From: Lachnospiraceae bacterium
GTDB taxonomy: Bacteria; Bacillota; Clostridia; Lachnospirales; Lachnospiraceae
DNA: 36,675 bases
NCBI GenBank assembly: GCA_017544405.1
Contig: JAFYEE010000013.1
Coordinates: 1 to 36,675, forward strand
Direction of reading: 5' to 3'
Below, piece by piece: positions 1-7,570 of this stretch. How positions within the stretch are numbered: position 1 is the stretch's first letter; every line of letters begins with the position of its first letter. Both the position numbers and the translations under genes were made by a program. The notes below the pieces were generated by a model. It did no database searches. It worked only from the letters and a program-made list of their open reading frames with translations, and was not told the DNA's origin.

Positions 1-1047
1 ATCCTGATTGTCCAGCTTGGTCTTGGTCTGGCCCTCGAAACGGGGATCGGGATGCTTGATGCTGATCACGGCGGTCATTCCGTTCCGGACATCAGCGCCG
101 GTAAAATTCTGGTCCTTTTCCTTTAAGATGCCCAGCTCTCTGGCATAGGTGTTGATGACATTGGTAAACTGGGTCTTAAACCCGGTCAGATGCGTACCAC
201 CCTCGGAATTGTAGATGGTATTGCAGAAGCCGAGGACATTCTCATGGAACTCATTCACATACTGAAAGGCGATCTCGACCTGAATCCCTTCGGATTCGCC
301 GGAGAGATAGACGACATCGCTGACGGTCTCCTTGAGATTGTTCATATCTCGGATAAAGCCCACGAGACCGTCGGGTTCATGAAAGGTCTCGGTATCGGGC
401 GTCTCTCTGCGCAGATCCTTAAAGACGATGGTCAGATTCGGATTGAGATAGGCCGTCTCATGCAGGCGGCTCTTGATCTCGTCCTCCTTGAACCAGGTGC
501 GGTCAAAAATCGTGGAATCCGGGAGAAAATTGATCGTCGTGCCATGATCGCGCGTCTTGCCGAGGCAGGGAAGCAGTCCCTTTTCAAGCTCGGTCGTGGG
601 CACTCCTCTCTCGTAGGTGTCACGGTAGATGAACCCACCGGTCTTGACCGTTACGGTCAGTCTCTCGGAAAGGGCATTTACTACGGAAGATCCGACGCCA
701 TGGAGGCCGCCGCTGGTCTTGTAGGCGGAATTGTCGAATTTGCCGCCGGCATGGAGGGTCGTAAAGACGAGACGTTCCGCGCTCATGCCCTTCTCATGCA
801 TTCCGACCGGGATACCTCTTCCGTTGTCGGACACGGTTGCGGAGCCATCCTTCTCCAGGGTCACGGTGATGCAGTCACAGAAACCGGCGAGATGCTCATC
901 CACGGAGTTGTCAACGATCTCATAGACGAGGTGGTTGAGGCCTTTGGTGGTGACGGAGCCGATATACATGCCGGGACGGACCCGGACCGCTTCCAGTCCT
1001 TCCAGAACGGTGATGCTGGAAGCGTCATAATTGGATTTGGGAGTCAT
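1..1047 (-). CDS. Type IIA DNA topoisomerase ATPase subunit (GyrB/ParE family), N-terminal part
   Basis: Partial gene that runs off the left edge; 349 codons are present. The ATG at 1047 is preceded by AGAGG. The translation contains the GHKL ATPase signatures of GyrB/ParE: EIVDNSVDEHLAG (Asn/Asp ATP and Mg site), DNGRGIPVGMHEKG, and the GGLHGVGSSVVNALS lid, followed by the start of the transducer domain. The enzyme uses ATP to pass one DNA duplex through another; the GyrA/ParC partner would lie downstream, outside the window. No dnaA, dnaN or recF is nearby, and the sequence SAERLVFTTLHAGGKF resembles, as I recall it, the second (ParE-like) paralogue of Lachnospiraceae rather than canonical GyrB. 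A LexA-like box in the leader fits parE, because parEC belongs to the LexA regulon in B. subtilis as I recall. ParE versus GyrB cannot be settled from this fragment. Confidence 0.93.
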   Translation of the reverse strand, partial: MTPKSNYDASSITVLEGLEAVRVRPGMYIGSVTTKGLNHLVYEIVDNSVDEHLAGFCDCITVTLEKDGSATVSDNGRGIPVGMHEKGMSAERLVFTTLHAGGKFDNSAYKTSGGLHGVGSSVVNALSERLTVTVKTGGFIYRDTYERGVPTTELEKGLLPCLGKTRDHGTTINFLPDSTIFDRTWFKEDEIKSRLHETAYLNPNLTIVFKDLRRETPDTETFHEPDGLVGFIRDMNNLKETVSDVVYLSGESEGIQVEIAFQYVNEFHENVLGFCNTIYNSEGGTHLTGFKTQFTNVINTYARELGILKEKDQNFTGADVRNGMTAVISIKHPDPRFEGQTKTKLDNQD

Positions 1048-1068
1048 GAAAGTACCTCTTTCTAATCA

Positions 1069-1080
1069 GAACATTCGTTC
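1069..1080 (-). promoter_or_regulatory. LexA/DinR-like SOS box in the leader of the GyrB/ParE gene
   Basis: The sequence GAACGAATGTTC (minus strand) is a perfect GAAC-N4-GTTC core of the Gram-positive LexA box (consensus CGAAC-N4-GTTCG). It lies just downstream of the -10 and near the predicted transcription start, where a repressor would block transcription. LexA control is inferred from the match only. Confidence 0.5.
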
Positions 1081-1091
1081 ACAATAGTGTT

Positions 1092-1120
1092 AGTATAGCA
1101 TATATTTTGTGGAGTTACAA
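1092..1120 (-). promoter_or_regulatory. SigmaA-type promoter of the GyrB/ParE gene
   Basis: On the minus strand, TTGTAA (1115-1120) and TATACT (1092-1097) are separated by exactly 17 bp, and a TG dinucleotide precedes the -10 (extended -10). The distance to the ATG at 1047 leaves a leader of about 40 nt. Confidence 0.7.
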
Positions 1121-1121
1121 C

Positions 1122-1151
1122 AAAAAAAGCCCAAGATTTGGTATCCTGGGC
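1122..1151 (-). terminator. Rho-independent terminator
   Basis: On the minus strand a 9-bp stem (GCCCAGGAT / ATCTTGGGC, one G-U pair) with a 5-nt loop is followed by seven T. It would end transcripts coming from degV and/or from the structured element at 1223-1370. Confidence 0.8.
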
Positions 1152-1222
1152 GGTTTGCAAGTTTCCTTTCGTAATTCTAAATTTTGTGTTAAACGATGAT
1201 TTAATAAATATAAACGGACGAC

Positions 1223-1370
1223 GCGCGGATCGTGCAGGTCCTCCCCGTGACCGCGTTCCCACTCCGTGTCCCGCTCGCAGCGGTACTAAATTCAGCGGTA
1301 AAGGGCAACCGCTTCATTAAGTACCGGCGGCGTGACAGGGGTCACGGGGAGGAACCTGCGCACTCCACGC
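1223..1370. ncRNA. Candidate structured RNA: long rod-like imperfect hairpin
   Basis: This lies in the only gene-free stretch longer than 300 bases (1048-1420). Outer arms 1232-1252 and 1340-1363 pair over about 20 bp with small bulges (core CCTCCCCGTGACC with GGTCACGGGGAGG). The stem continues outward through GGA/TCC and GCG/CGC. Inside, TGTC (1267-1270) pairs GACA (1334-1337), CCGC (1271-1274) pairs GCGG (1327-1330), and an inner hairpin pairs 1281-1299 with 1308-1326. A 14-nt one-sided bulge (1253-1266) interrupts the rod. The architecture recalls 6S RNA, but no known class was recognised. Minus is the likelier strand because the terminator at 1122-1151 lies downstream in that direction. 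A degV 3'UTR structure or a remnant of a MITE-like element are alternatives. The rest of 1152-1420 is AT-rich with no supported gene. Confidence 0.45.
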
Positions 1371-1420
1371 TCCCTCGGATACACGTTCAAAAAAGGACTT
1401 TACTCTTACAAAAAAGATAA

Positions 1421-2293
1421 TTACATAAGCTCGGGGATCTTGCAGGAGCAGGCGACGGCCAAAGCGCCGGGACCGATGTGGCAGGACACGGACAAAGACA
1501 GGGGATTCAGTACGATGTCAAAGTCCGGAAAAGCAGCCTGCACTTCCGCCTTGTAGCTTTCCGCAGCCTCCTTGTCATGGGTGTAAGCCATCTCGAGATT
1601 GATCCGGTCGGGGGAGATGCCGCCAAAGCGGGTTTCCATATCCTTGCGGATGGCCTGGATCATCATATTCTTGCCCTGGGCAGAGGTCCTGGCCTTGGCG
1701 AAGGCATCGAGCTTTTCGCCCTGAATGGTCAGGACAGGCTTGAGCCTGAGCATGGTGCCGATCGCAGCGGCAGCCGGGGTGATCCGCCCGCCTTTGCGGA
1801 GATAGTAAAGGGTATCCAGCATGATATAGATCGAGGAGGAGTACTTTTCACGCTCCAGGATCTCGCGGATCTCGGCAGCTCCAAAGCCTTTTTCCGCGAG
1901 AGCGACGGCATCGATGCAATGCTGTCTCTGGGTGACGGAGATGCGCTGGTCATTGACGACCTGCACACGCCCCTCATAATCCTCGGCGAGCATGCGCGCG
2001 CTCTGGCAGGAGCCGGACAGGCCGCTGCTCATGGGGATATAGACGATCTCCTCATAGTCCTCCAGCATCCGATCCCAAAGCTTCATCACCTGTTCCGGGG
2101 AGGGCTGGGAAGTGTGAATGTCCGCATCCCCTTTCAGGGCCTCATAGAACTGCTCCTGGGTCAGGGTGATATCCTCGAAATACTCTTTCTCATTGATATA
2201 GAAGGGCATGGGAAGAACGGATACACCGAGACTGCCGGCCTCCGACTGTGTGATTCCGCTGTTGCTGTCCGTAAGTACCGCGACTTTCTTCAT
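1421..2293 (-). CDS. DegV family fatty-acid-binding protein
   Basis: 290 residues, a typical DegV length. The start is the ATG at 2293 (MKKVAVLTDSNSG); upstream in-frame sequence overlaps recG and is not DegV-like. Family marks are the N-terminal TDSNSGIT segment, the HTSQPSPEQ motif that binds the lipid carboxylate, the SSGLSGSCQSA motif, and the LRKGGRI segment in the second lobe. DegV/FakB proteins bind a fatty acid and present it to the kinase FakA for phosphorylation. A FakA-like gene lies in the same operon (4493-6148), so this is a good candidate for its FakB partner. The gene starts 28 bp after the recG stop and is the last gene of the asp23-fakA-recG-degV run. Acyl specificity cannot be read from sequence. 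Confidence 0.9.
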   Translation of the reverse strand: MKKVAVLTDSNSGITQSEAGSLGVSVLPMPFYINEKEYFEDITLTQEQFYEALKGDADIHTSQPSPEQVMKLWDRMLEDYEEIVYIPMSSGLSGSCQSARMLAEDYEGRVQVVNDQRISVTQRQHCIDAVALAEKGFGAAEIREILEREKYSSSIYIMLDTLYYLRKGGRITPAAAAIGTMLRLKPVLTIQGEKLDAFAKARTSAQGKNMMIQAIRKDMETRFGGISPDRINLEMAYTHDKEAAESYKAEVQAAFPDFDIVLNPLSLSVSCHIGPGALAVACSCKIPELM

Positions 2294-2321
2294 GATCTGT
2301 TTCTCTCTTTCCTCCGCCTCA

Positions 2322-4382
2322 CTAAATGCTCCGGACGTCCAGCCTGCTAAGCCGGTACCTCTCCGCCGCCGCGCGGATGCGCGCATTGCCGGGGCTGTCC
2401 AGATGTCTGTCCTGTTTTAAGATTTCCTCCACCGCATCGGAGGCTTCGCTCAGCACATCCGCATCCGCGTAGATATCCGCGACCCGAAAGGCGAGCTCGC
2501 CGCTCTGACGCACGCCGAAGAGCTCTCCCGGCCCGCGCAGCCGCAGATCCTCCGAAGCGATCTCAAAGCCGTCGTTGGAACGGTTCAGGATTTCCAGGCG
2601 CTCCCGGGTCTTTTCATCCTCCCGGGGCGTCATAAAGATACAATAACTCTGGGCCGAGCCTCTCCCCACGCGCCCGCGCAGCTGATGGAGCTGGGCCAGG
2701 CCGAAGCGCTCGGCATTTTCCACCATCATCACCGTGGCATTCGGGACATTGATCCCGACCTCGATCACGGTGGTAGAAACGAGAATATCCGTATTTCCAC
2801 GCACAAACTGATCCATGATCTGCGCCTTGTCCTGCGCATTCATCTGACCGTGCAGACAGGAAACGCGCACCGCAGGCCCCATGCGCTGCGAGAGCGTCTC
2901 CGCGTATTCCGTAACGTTCTGGAGCTCTTCGTCGTCCCCCGCATCCACCTGCGGGCAGATGATATAGACCTGATGTCCGTCCGCGATCTCCTTTTCCATA
3001 AAGCGATAGGCGGACTCCCGGTAATCCGTCCCGACCACACAGTTCCTGATCGGAAGTCTGGAAGCCGGAAGCTCCCGAATCGTGGAGGTCTGAAGATCTC
3101 CGTAGAGAACGATGGCGAGCGTGCGCGGAATCGGCGTCGCACTCATCACCAGGATATGCGGCTGTCCGCCCTTTTTCGCAAGCGTCTCCCGTTGACGAAC
3201 GCCAAAACGGTGCTGCTCATCGGTGATCACCAGACCCAGGGAAGAAAAGCTTACGCTGTCCTGGATCAGAGCATGCGTCCCGATCACTACATTGGCCTCT
3301 CCGGAAGCGATCCGCTCTCTCACCTCCCGCTTGGCGGGCGCGGACATGGATCCGAGGAGAAGCACCGGCCTAAGCGGCAGATCGTAGCGCTTTATCATCG
3401 CCTGCAGACTCTCCATATGCTGCGAAGCCAGAACTTCGGTCGGAGCCATCAGTGCTCCCTGATAGCCGTTGCAGGCAGCCATCAGCAGCGCAAGGAAAGC
3501 CAGAATCGTCTTGCCACTTCCCACATCTCCCTGCACCAGACGGTTCATGCAGGAAGGACCGCTCATATCCCCGGCGATCTGTTTCCAGGCCTTCGCCTGT
3601 CCGCCGGTCAGCCGATAGGGAAGCGCCTCGATCAGCCGATTACACTGCGCGACTTCCACCATGGGAAACGCGTTCGGAGACTGCGAGAGGAGCTCCCGGT
3701 TCCTGCGGAGCATCAGAAGAAAGAAGAAAAATTCCTCGAAGGCCAGACGTCTCCTCGCCTGCGCAAGTTCCTCCTCGCTTCCCGGAAAATGAATCTGTTC
3801 CAGCGCCTGCGCGTGGGAAATCATCTGCAGACCGGATAGGCATTTCTCCGGAAGAAACTCTTCCTGCGCCGGATAATCACGCAGCGCCAGTCGCACCGCC
3901 TTGGAAACCGATGCGGAGGACAGCCCCTTGGTCACCGGATACACCGGGTGAAGGGTATGCGTCAGCGCCTCGTAATCCGCGGGCGAATACATTCTGGGCT
4001 GGGTCATCCGAACCGACCTTCCGAACCGCGAAACATTCCCGTAAAACACATGAAAAGTGCCGGATTTGAACGTTTTTTGCAGATAGGGCTGATTGAAGAC
4101 GGTCAGTTCCAGCTCCCCGCCGATCTCGTCCCGCACCTGCACGACAAAGAGGTTCTTCCTGCCAAAGCGGCGCAGACCGGATACGGAAGTGATGCATCCG
4201 TAGATGGCACAGGCGGATCCGGAAGAAGCGGCCGAAACCGTAACAGGCTCCCGATAGGTCTGGTAGGAACGCGGATAATATCCCACGAGATCCTCGATCG
4301 TAAAAACCCCGAGCTTCGCGAAAAGCCCGGCTGTCTTGGATCCGATTCCCTTTAGCTCTGTGATTGCAACCGTATCTGCCAT
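2322..4382 (-). CDS. recG: ATP-dependent DNA helicase RecG
   Basis: 686 residues, full length for RecG. The start is the ATG at 4382 (MADTVAITELKG), preceded by GGAAAGGA. Domains in order: N-terminal helix-hairpin and wedge/OB region (about 1-200), then two helicase lobes. Visible motifs are Walker A GDVGSGKT (Lys about 291), motif II DEQH (Asp about 388), motif III SATPIPRT, and motifs V-VI VSTTVIEVGINVPN and QLRGRVGRG, then the C-terminal RecG block (SEDLRLRGPGELFGVRQSG). RecG regresses stalled forks and remodels Holliday junctions in the cytoplasm. It follows fakA after a terminator-like hairpin (4416-4450) and precedes degV. No separate promoter is obvious, so read-through transcription is likely. 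Confidence 0.97.
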   Translation of the reverse strand: MADTVAITELKGIGSKTAGLFAKLGVFTIEDLVGYYPRSYQTYREPVTVSAASSGSACAIYGCITSVSGLRRFGRKNLFVVQVRDEIGGELELTVFNQPYLQKTFKSGTFHVFYGNVSRFGRSVRMTQPRMYSPADYEALTHTLHPVYPVTKGLSSASVSKAVRLALRDYPAQEEFLPEKCLSGLQMISHAQALEQIHFPGSEEELAQARRRLAFEEFFFFLLMLRRNRELLSQSPNAFPMVEVAQCNRLIEALPYRLTGGQAKAWKQIAGDMSGPSCMNRLVQGDVGSGKTILAFLALLMAACNGYQGALMAPTEVLASQHMESLQAMIKRYDLPLRPVLLLGSMSAPAKREVRERIASGEANVVIGTHALIQDSVSFSSLGLVITDEQHRFGVRQRETLAKKGGQPHILVMSATPIPRTLAIVLYGDLQTSTIRELPASRLPIRNCVVGTDYRESAYRFMEKEIADGHQVYIICPQVDAGDDEELQNVTEYAETLSQRMGPAVRVSCLHGQMNAQDKAQIMDQFVRGNTDILVSTTVIEVGINVPNATVMMVENAERFGLAQLHQLRGRVGRGSAQSYCIFMTPREDEKTRERLEILNRSNDGFEIASEDLRLRGPGELFGVRQSGELAFRVADIYADADVLSEASDAVEEILKQDRHLDSPGNARIRAAAERYRLSRLDVRSI

Positions 4383-4415
4383 GCGAATCCTTTCCAAAAG
4401 ATCTCCATAAAAGAA

Positions 4416-4450
4416 AATCTGAAGGAGATACACACAATCTCCTTCAGATT
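4416..4450 (-). terminator. Terminator-like hairpin between fakA and recG
   Basis: A perfect 14-bp stem (AATCTGAAGGAGAT / ATCTCCTTCAGATT) with a 7-nt loop is followed on the minus strand by TTTCTTTTAT. A second small inverted repeat (ATGTAGT / ACTACAT, 4462-4482) lies just upstream. recG starts only about 33 bp later with no clear promoter, so this may be a partial terminator or an mRNA processing or stability site. Confidence 0.7.
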
Positions 4451-4492
4451 ATATCCAAGCCTATGTAGTCACACAAACTACATGAAACCAAA

Positions 4493-6148
4493 TTACTCAA
4501 CAGACATAATGTAATAGTAGATCGGCTGACCGCCCATCTGAAGCTCTACATCAACGCCGGGGAACTGTGTCCGGATGCAATCTGCCATCGCATTCGCATC
4601 TTCTTCGGTCACATCACAGCCGTAGTAAACGCTGACCAGCTCAGAGGACTCGTCGATCATCTCGGCAAGCATGCCCTTGACCGTTTCGGTCAGATCCTTG
4701 TCCACCGCGAGAATGCCCTTGTCACCGATGCCCATGTAATCCCCCTTTTCGATGGTCTTGTCATCGATCATGGTATCACGAACGGCATAGGTGATCTCAC
4801 CGGAACGGACCCTCTGGATCTCCGCCATCATGGCCTGCTCATTCTCATCGTTGGTATTATCCGGCACGAAATTGATCGCGGCGGTAATCCCCTGCGGAAT
4901 CGTCTTCGTCGGAATGACCAGCACCGTCTTGTCCGTGGTCAGCTCCGCCGCCTGATTGGCTGCGAGGATGATATTTTTATTGTTGGGAAGGACAAAGACC
5001 GTCTGTGCTCTCACCTTGGAGATCGCATTGAGAATATCTTCGGTGGACGGATTCATCGTCTGTCCGCCTTCGATCACATAGTCCACGCCGAGGCTGCGGA
5101 AGATCTCCGCCAGTCCGTCTCCTACCGAAACAGCAATGAAACCGACCGGCTTTACGGGGCCTTCCGGTTCCGGTGCGGGAGCCTTCTGCGTAAAGGTCTC
5201 CTCCTCGTCCTTCTCGTGCTCTACTTTCTCCACCTTCTGGTTCTTGACACTTACATTATAGAGCTCGCCGTAGGTAAGCGCCTTCTGCAGCACCATTCCG
5301 GGATCGTTGGTATCCGTATGGATGGTCAGTGTCTCCTCGGTAGAAGTTACCTTGACGCGCTCGCCGAAGCTCTCCAGATACGCGCGCAGATCCAGCTCCT
5401 GCTTCAGGCGGAAGGGCTTCTCCAGCGCTACGCTCAGCGCCACGCAGTAAAGATTCGCATACACGGGCTCTTCTTCCTCCTGCGGCGTCTCCGTGGGGGT
5501 ATCGGAAATCGTCAGGTCCACTTCCTTGCCCAGGAACAGATCGATCGCACCGGCAAGTGCCATCACCAGGCCTTTTCCGCCGGAATCGACCACACCGGCC
5601 TGCTTCAGGACCGGCAGCATCTCCGGCGTCTGCTCCAGCGTCAGCTCGCCCTGCTTCAGGCACTCGGTCAGGAACACCTCCAGATCCATGCATCCGTCTT
5701 CGTTCAGATCTCTGGCCTTCTCCGAGATCCCTCTGGCCACCGTCAGGATCGTTCCTTCCTTGGGAACCATGACCGCCTTGTAGGCCGTCTCCACCGCCTT
5801 CGCGAAGGCCTCGGTGATGACGGGGATCGTAAGGACACTCTCCTCCTTGATCCGGCGGGTAAATCCGCGCAGAAGCTGAGAAAGGATCACACCGGAATTG
5901 CCCCTGGCGCCGCGCAGCGAACCGCTGGAGATTGCTTTGCAAAGGGTCTTCATATCGGCAGAATCGCCAAGCCCGGCCACATCTCTCGCCGCTGACATGA
6001 TCGTCATCGTCATATTGGTGCCGGTGTCCCCGTCCGGGACGGGAAACACATTCAGCTCATTGATCAGATCTTTGTTTTTTTCAAGGTTTTTGGCGCCGGC
6101 CAGGAACATACGCCCCAGCAGCGCAGTATCAATCTGTGAAACAGACAC
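4493..6148 (-). CDS. fakA: Fatty acid kinase FakA-like protein (DAK2/DhaL domain, YloV family)
   Basis: 551 residues, full length. The start codon is GTG at 6148, preceded by AAGGAGGAAGAAA. The N-terminal DhaL-type kinase domain carries NELNVFPVPDGDTGTNM, whose aspartates bind Mg and nucleotide, then SLRGARGNSGVILSQLLRG and the AGVVDSGGKGL block. The C-terminal region (about 310-551) is the DegV-like/EDD domain with LPNNKNIILAANQA. In characterised Firmicutes FakA phosphorylates fatty acids carried by DegV/FakB proteins for entry into phospholipid synthesis. The Asp23-like gene lies 11 bp upstream, the usual yloU-yloV arrangement, and a DegV gene lies downstream. The fatty-acid role is transferred from homologues; older annotation calls the family dihydroxyacetone-kinase-like. 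Confidence 0.92.
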   Translation of the reverse strand: MSVSQIDTALLGRMFLAGAKNLEKNKDLINELNVFPVPDGDTGTNMTMTIMSAARDVAGLGDSADMKTLCKAISSGSLRGARGNSGVILSQLLRGFTRRIKEESVLTIPVITEAFAKAVETAYKAVMVPKEGTILTVARGISEKARDLNEDGCMDLEVFLTECLKQGELTLEQTPEMLPVLKQAGVVDSGGKGLVMALAGAIDLFLGKEVDLTISDTPTETPQEEEEPVYANLYCVALSVALEKPFRLKQELDLRAYLESFGERVKVTSTEETLTIHTDTNDPGMVLQKALTYGELYNVSVKNQKVEKVEHEKDEEETFTQKAPAPEPEGPVKPVGFIAVSVGDGLAEIFRSLGVDYVIEGGQTMNPSTEDILNAISKVRAQTVFVLPNNKNIILAANQAAELTTDKTVLVIPTKTIPQGITAAINFVPDNTNDENEQAMMAEIQRVRSGEITYAVRDTMIDDKTIEKGDYMGIGDKGILAVDKDLTETVKGMLAEMIDESSELVSVYYGCDVTEEDANAMADCIRTQFPGVDVELQMGGQPIYYYIMSVE

Positions 6149-6159
6149 TTTCTTCCTCC

Positions 6160-6522
6160 TTAATCTATCACTCGAACGCCTTCGACGTAGATATTGATTT
6201 TCTCAATCTGTAATCCGGTAAATTCCTCGAGTCGGTATCTGACGTTCTCGATCAGATTATCCGCTACGGCCTTGATGCTGACATCATATGCAACGATCAC
6301 ATGAAAATCCAGCACCAGCTTGCGGGATGAGGTAAGGGACACATTGATGCCTCTGGTCAGATTATCTTTTTTCAGGAGACGAACCAGACCGTCCTTCATG
6401 CTCACACCGGCCATTCCAACAATTCCAAAGCACTCAACGGCCACAGTGCCGGCATACTGGGCAATGACCTCGTTGTCGACTACTATATTCCCCATATGGG
6501 TATTCATGGAAGAACCTTTCAT
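6160..6522 (-). CDS. Asp23/Gls24 family envelope stress protein (YloU-like)
   Basis: 120 residues. The ATG at 6522 has a strong AAAGGAGGTCT site 7 nt upstream. Asp23/Gls24 marks are the N-terminal GNIVVDNEVIAQYAGTVA segment, the FGIVGMAG motif, the central VSLTSSRKLVLDFHVIVAYDVSI strand region, and a C-terminal helix rich in Asn/Glu (VADNLIENVRYRLEEFTGL). These small cytosolic or membrane-associated proteins are linked to cell-envelope homeostasis; the biochemical role is not established. It is the first gene of the operon with fakA (gap 11 bp), behind the promoter at 6555-6583. Confidence 0.92.
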   Translation of the reverse strand: MKGSSMNTHMGNIVVDNEVIAQYAGTVAVECFGIVGMAGVSMKDGLVRLLKKDNLTRGINVSLTSSRKLVLDFHVIVAYDVSIKAVADNLIENVRYRLEEFTGLQIEKINIYVEGVRVID

Positions 6523-6554
6523 AGCAGACCTCCTTTTCTAAACATATCCAAATA

Positions 6555-6583
6555 ACTATAGCAGTTTTCTCGAAAAATGGAAA
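6555..6583 (-). promoter_or_regulatory. SigmaA-type promoter of the asp23-fakA-recG-degV operon
   Basis: Minus strand TTTCCA (6578-6583), a 17-bp spacer, then TATAGT (6555-6560), about 30 bp before the start codon's Shine-Dalgarno. It is back to back with the rpmB promoter. Confidence 0.6.
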
Positions 6584-6611
6584 CTAATTTTTCAGATTTT
6601 CCAAATTCCGC

Positions 6612-6640
6612 TTGCATTCGCTTTTCTTCTTTGCTATTAT
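6612..6640 (+). promoter_or_regulatory. SigmaA-type promoter of rpmB
   Basis: Plus strand TTGCAT (6612-6617), a 17-bp spacer, then TATTAT (6635-6640). The leader to the rpmB start is about 70 nt. Confidence 0.65.
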
Positions 6641-6716
6641 ATCAATGTTGCGGAAAAATCGCGAAGAATTTGAACCAGGATCAGACCTGAGAATCAGAAC
6701 CAAGGGAGGTGTTCGT

Positions 6717-6905
6717 ATGGCTAAGTGTGATATTTGCGGCAAAGGCGTACATTTTGGTAACAATGTCAGCCATTCTCATAGAAGAAGCAACGCTATCTGG
6801 AATTCCAATGTCCGTAGCGTAAAGTGCAAGGTGAACGGCGGTACCAAGAGAATGCATGTATGCTCCAGATGCCTTAGAAGCGGCGCAGTCGAGAGAGCAA
6901 ACTAA
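6717..6905 (+). CDS. rpmB: 50S ribosomal protein L28
   Basis: 62 residues, the usual bacterial L28 length. The ATG at 6717 (MAKCDICGK) follows AAGGGAGGTGTTCGT; upstream in-frame codons lie in the leader and promoter. Zinc-ribbon cysteines are visible as CDIC near the N-terminus and CSRC near the C-terminus, so this is the zinc-binding (C+) form. The SHSHRRSNAIWNSN stretch is the conserved RNA-binding region. L28 is a component of the large ribosomal subunit. The gene is monocistronic, flanked by its own promoter and a strong terminator, and divergent from the asp23 operon. Divergence of rpmB from asp23-yloV is common in Firmicutes. Confidence 0.97.
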   Translation: MAKCDICGKGVHFGNNVSHSHRRSNAIWNSNVRSVKCKVNGGTKRMHVCSRCLRSGAVERAN

Positions 6906-6944
6906 GCACCTGCACGATTCTGATATTGCCTTATAAAGAGAACG

Positions 6945-6976
6945 ACCCCGGAGATGATCTCCGGGGTTATTTTTTT
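6945..6976 (+). terminator. Rho-independent terminator of rpmB
   Basis: A 10-bp stem (ACCCCGGAGA / TCTCCGGGGT) with a 3-nt loop is followed by TATTTTTTT on the plus strand. Confidence 0.88.
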
Positions 6977-7013
6977 GTGTCAACGAACGAAAGTACGGTG
7001 ATGCTTTTCTCTT

Positions 7014-7559
7014 CTATTCTTCACTCTTCCGGCGCTGGAAAACGCGGTTGATGGCCTGGGACAGCTGCGGATCCCCGTAGGGATTGTCCGGATGGTAGAT
7101 CTTCACCAGCTCCCGGTAGCGTCTGCGGATCCCGATCGGCCCGCTGATCCCGCGGAACAAAAGCTCTGCCAGCTCGTCATACGCGTCCTCGCTCATTTGG
7201 GATTCCCCGATCAGCCGGCTCTGCTCGAAATCTCTGCGTTCCTGCTCCAGCTTCCTGCGATCCTCCTCCAGGGAGCGGAATCCATCCTTGAGAATCTCCA
7301 TCTTTTTTTCAAAAAACTGATTCTCCTCCTTCAGGCGCTTACGCTCCTGAAGCGTCCTCTGGTTCAGTTCGTTCAGCTCGTCGCGAAGCTTTACCCGGTC
7401 CTTGATAAAGTCTTCCTGCATCTGGCAGATCCGCTGCTTCTCCTCCTCGAGGTTGCGGCGCTCCACATCCAGACGCATATTCTCCTTAAACAGAAAGATT
7501 TTTACTTTTTTCAGCTCGTCCGGGTCCTGCGCCTGAACGATCTCATCCCAGTCGATCAT
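7014..7559 (-). CDS. Coiled-coil protein with C-terminal J-domain-like HPD motif
   Basis: About 181 residues from the ATG at 7559 (MIDWDEIV), chosen because GAGG lies 9 nt upstream; earlier TTG and ATG codons at 7574 and 7568 overlap that site. Residues about 25-120 form a highly charged Glu/Lys/Arg-rich coiled coil. The C-terminal 60 residues contain RYRELVKIYHPDNP, which matches J-domain helix II plus the HPD loop that stimulates DnaK/Hsp70, followed by a short helix III-like segment. In classical DnaJ the J domain is N-terminal, so the arrangement is inverted. The gene directly follows gerW (11 bp). A role as a specialised Hsp70 co-chaperone is inference; no function is established for this family to my knowledge. 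Confidence 0.8.
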   Translation of the reverse strand: MIDWDEIVQAQDPDELKKVKIFLFKENMRLDVERRNLEEEKQRICQMQEDFIKDRVKLRDELNELNQRTLQERKRLKEENQFFEKKMEILKDGFRSLEEDRRKLEQERRDFEQSRLIGESQMSEDAYDELAELLFRGISGPIGIRRRYRELVKIYHPDNPYGDPQLSQAINRVFQRRKSEE

Positions 7560-7570
7560 AGCCTTCATCC

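Noticed and set aside
190..1065. A long plus-strand open frame of 291 codons opposite the topoisomerase gene
   Set aside because: It is the complementary shadow of the GyrB/ParE coding sequence; no Shine-Dalgarno and no recognisable protein family.
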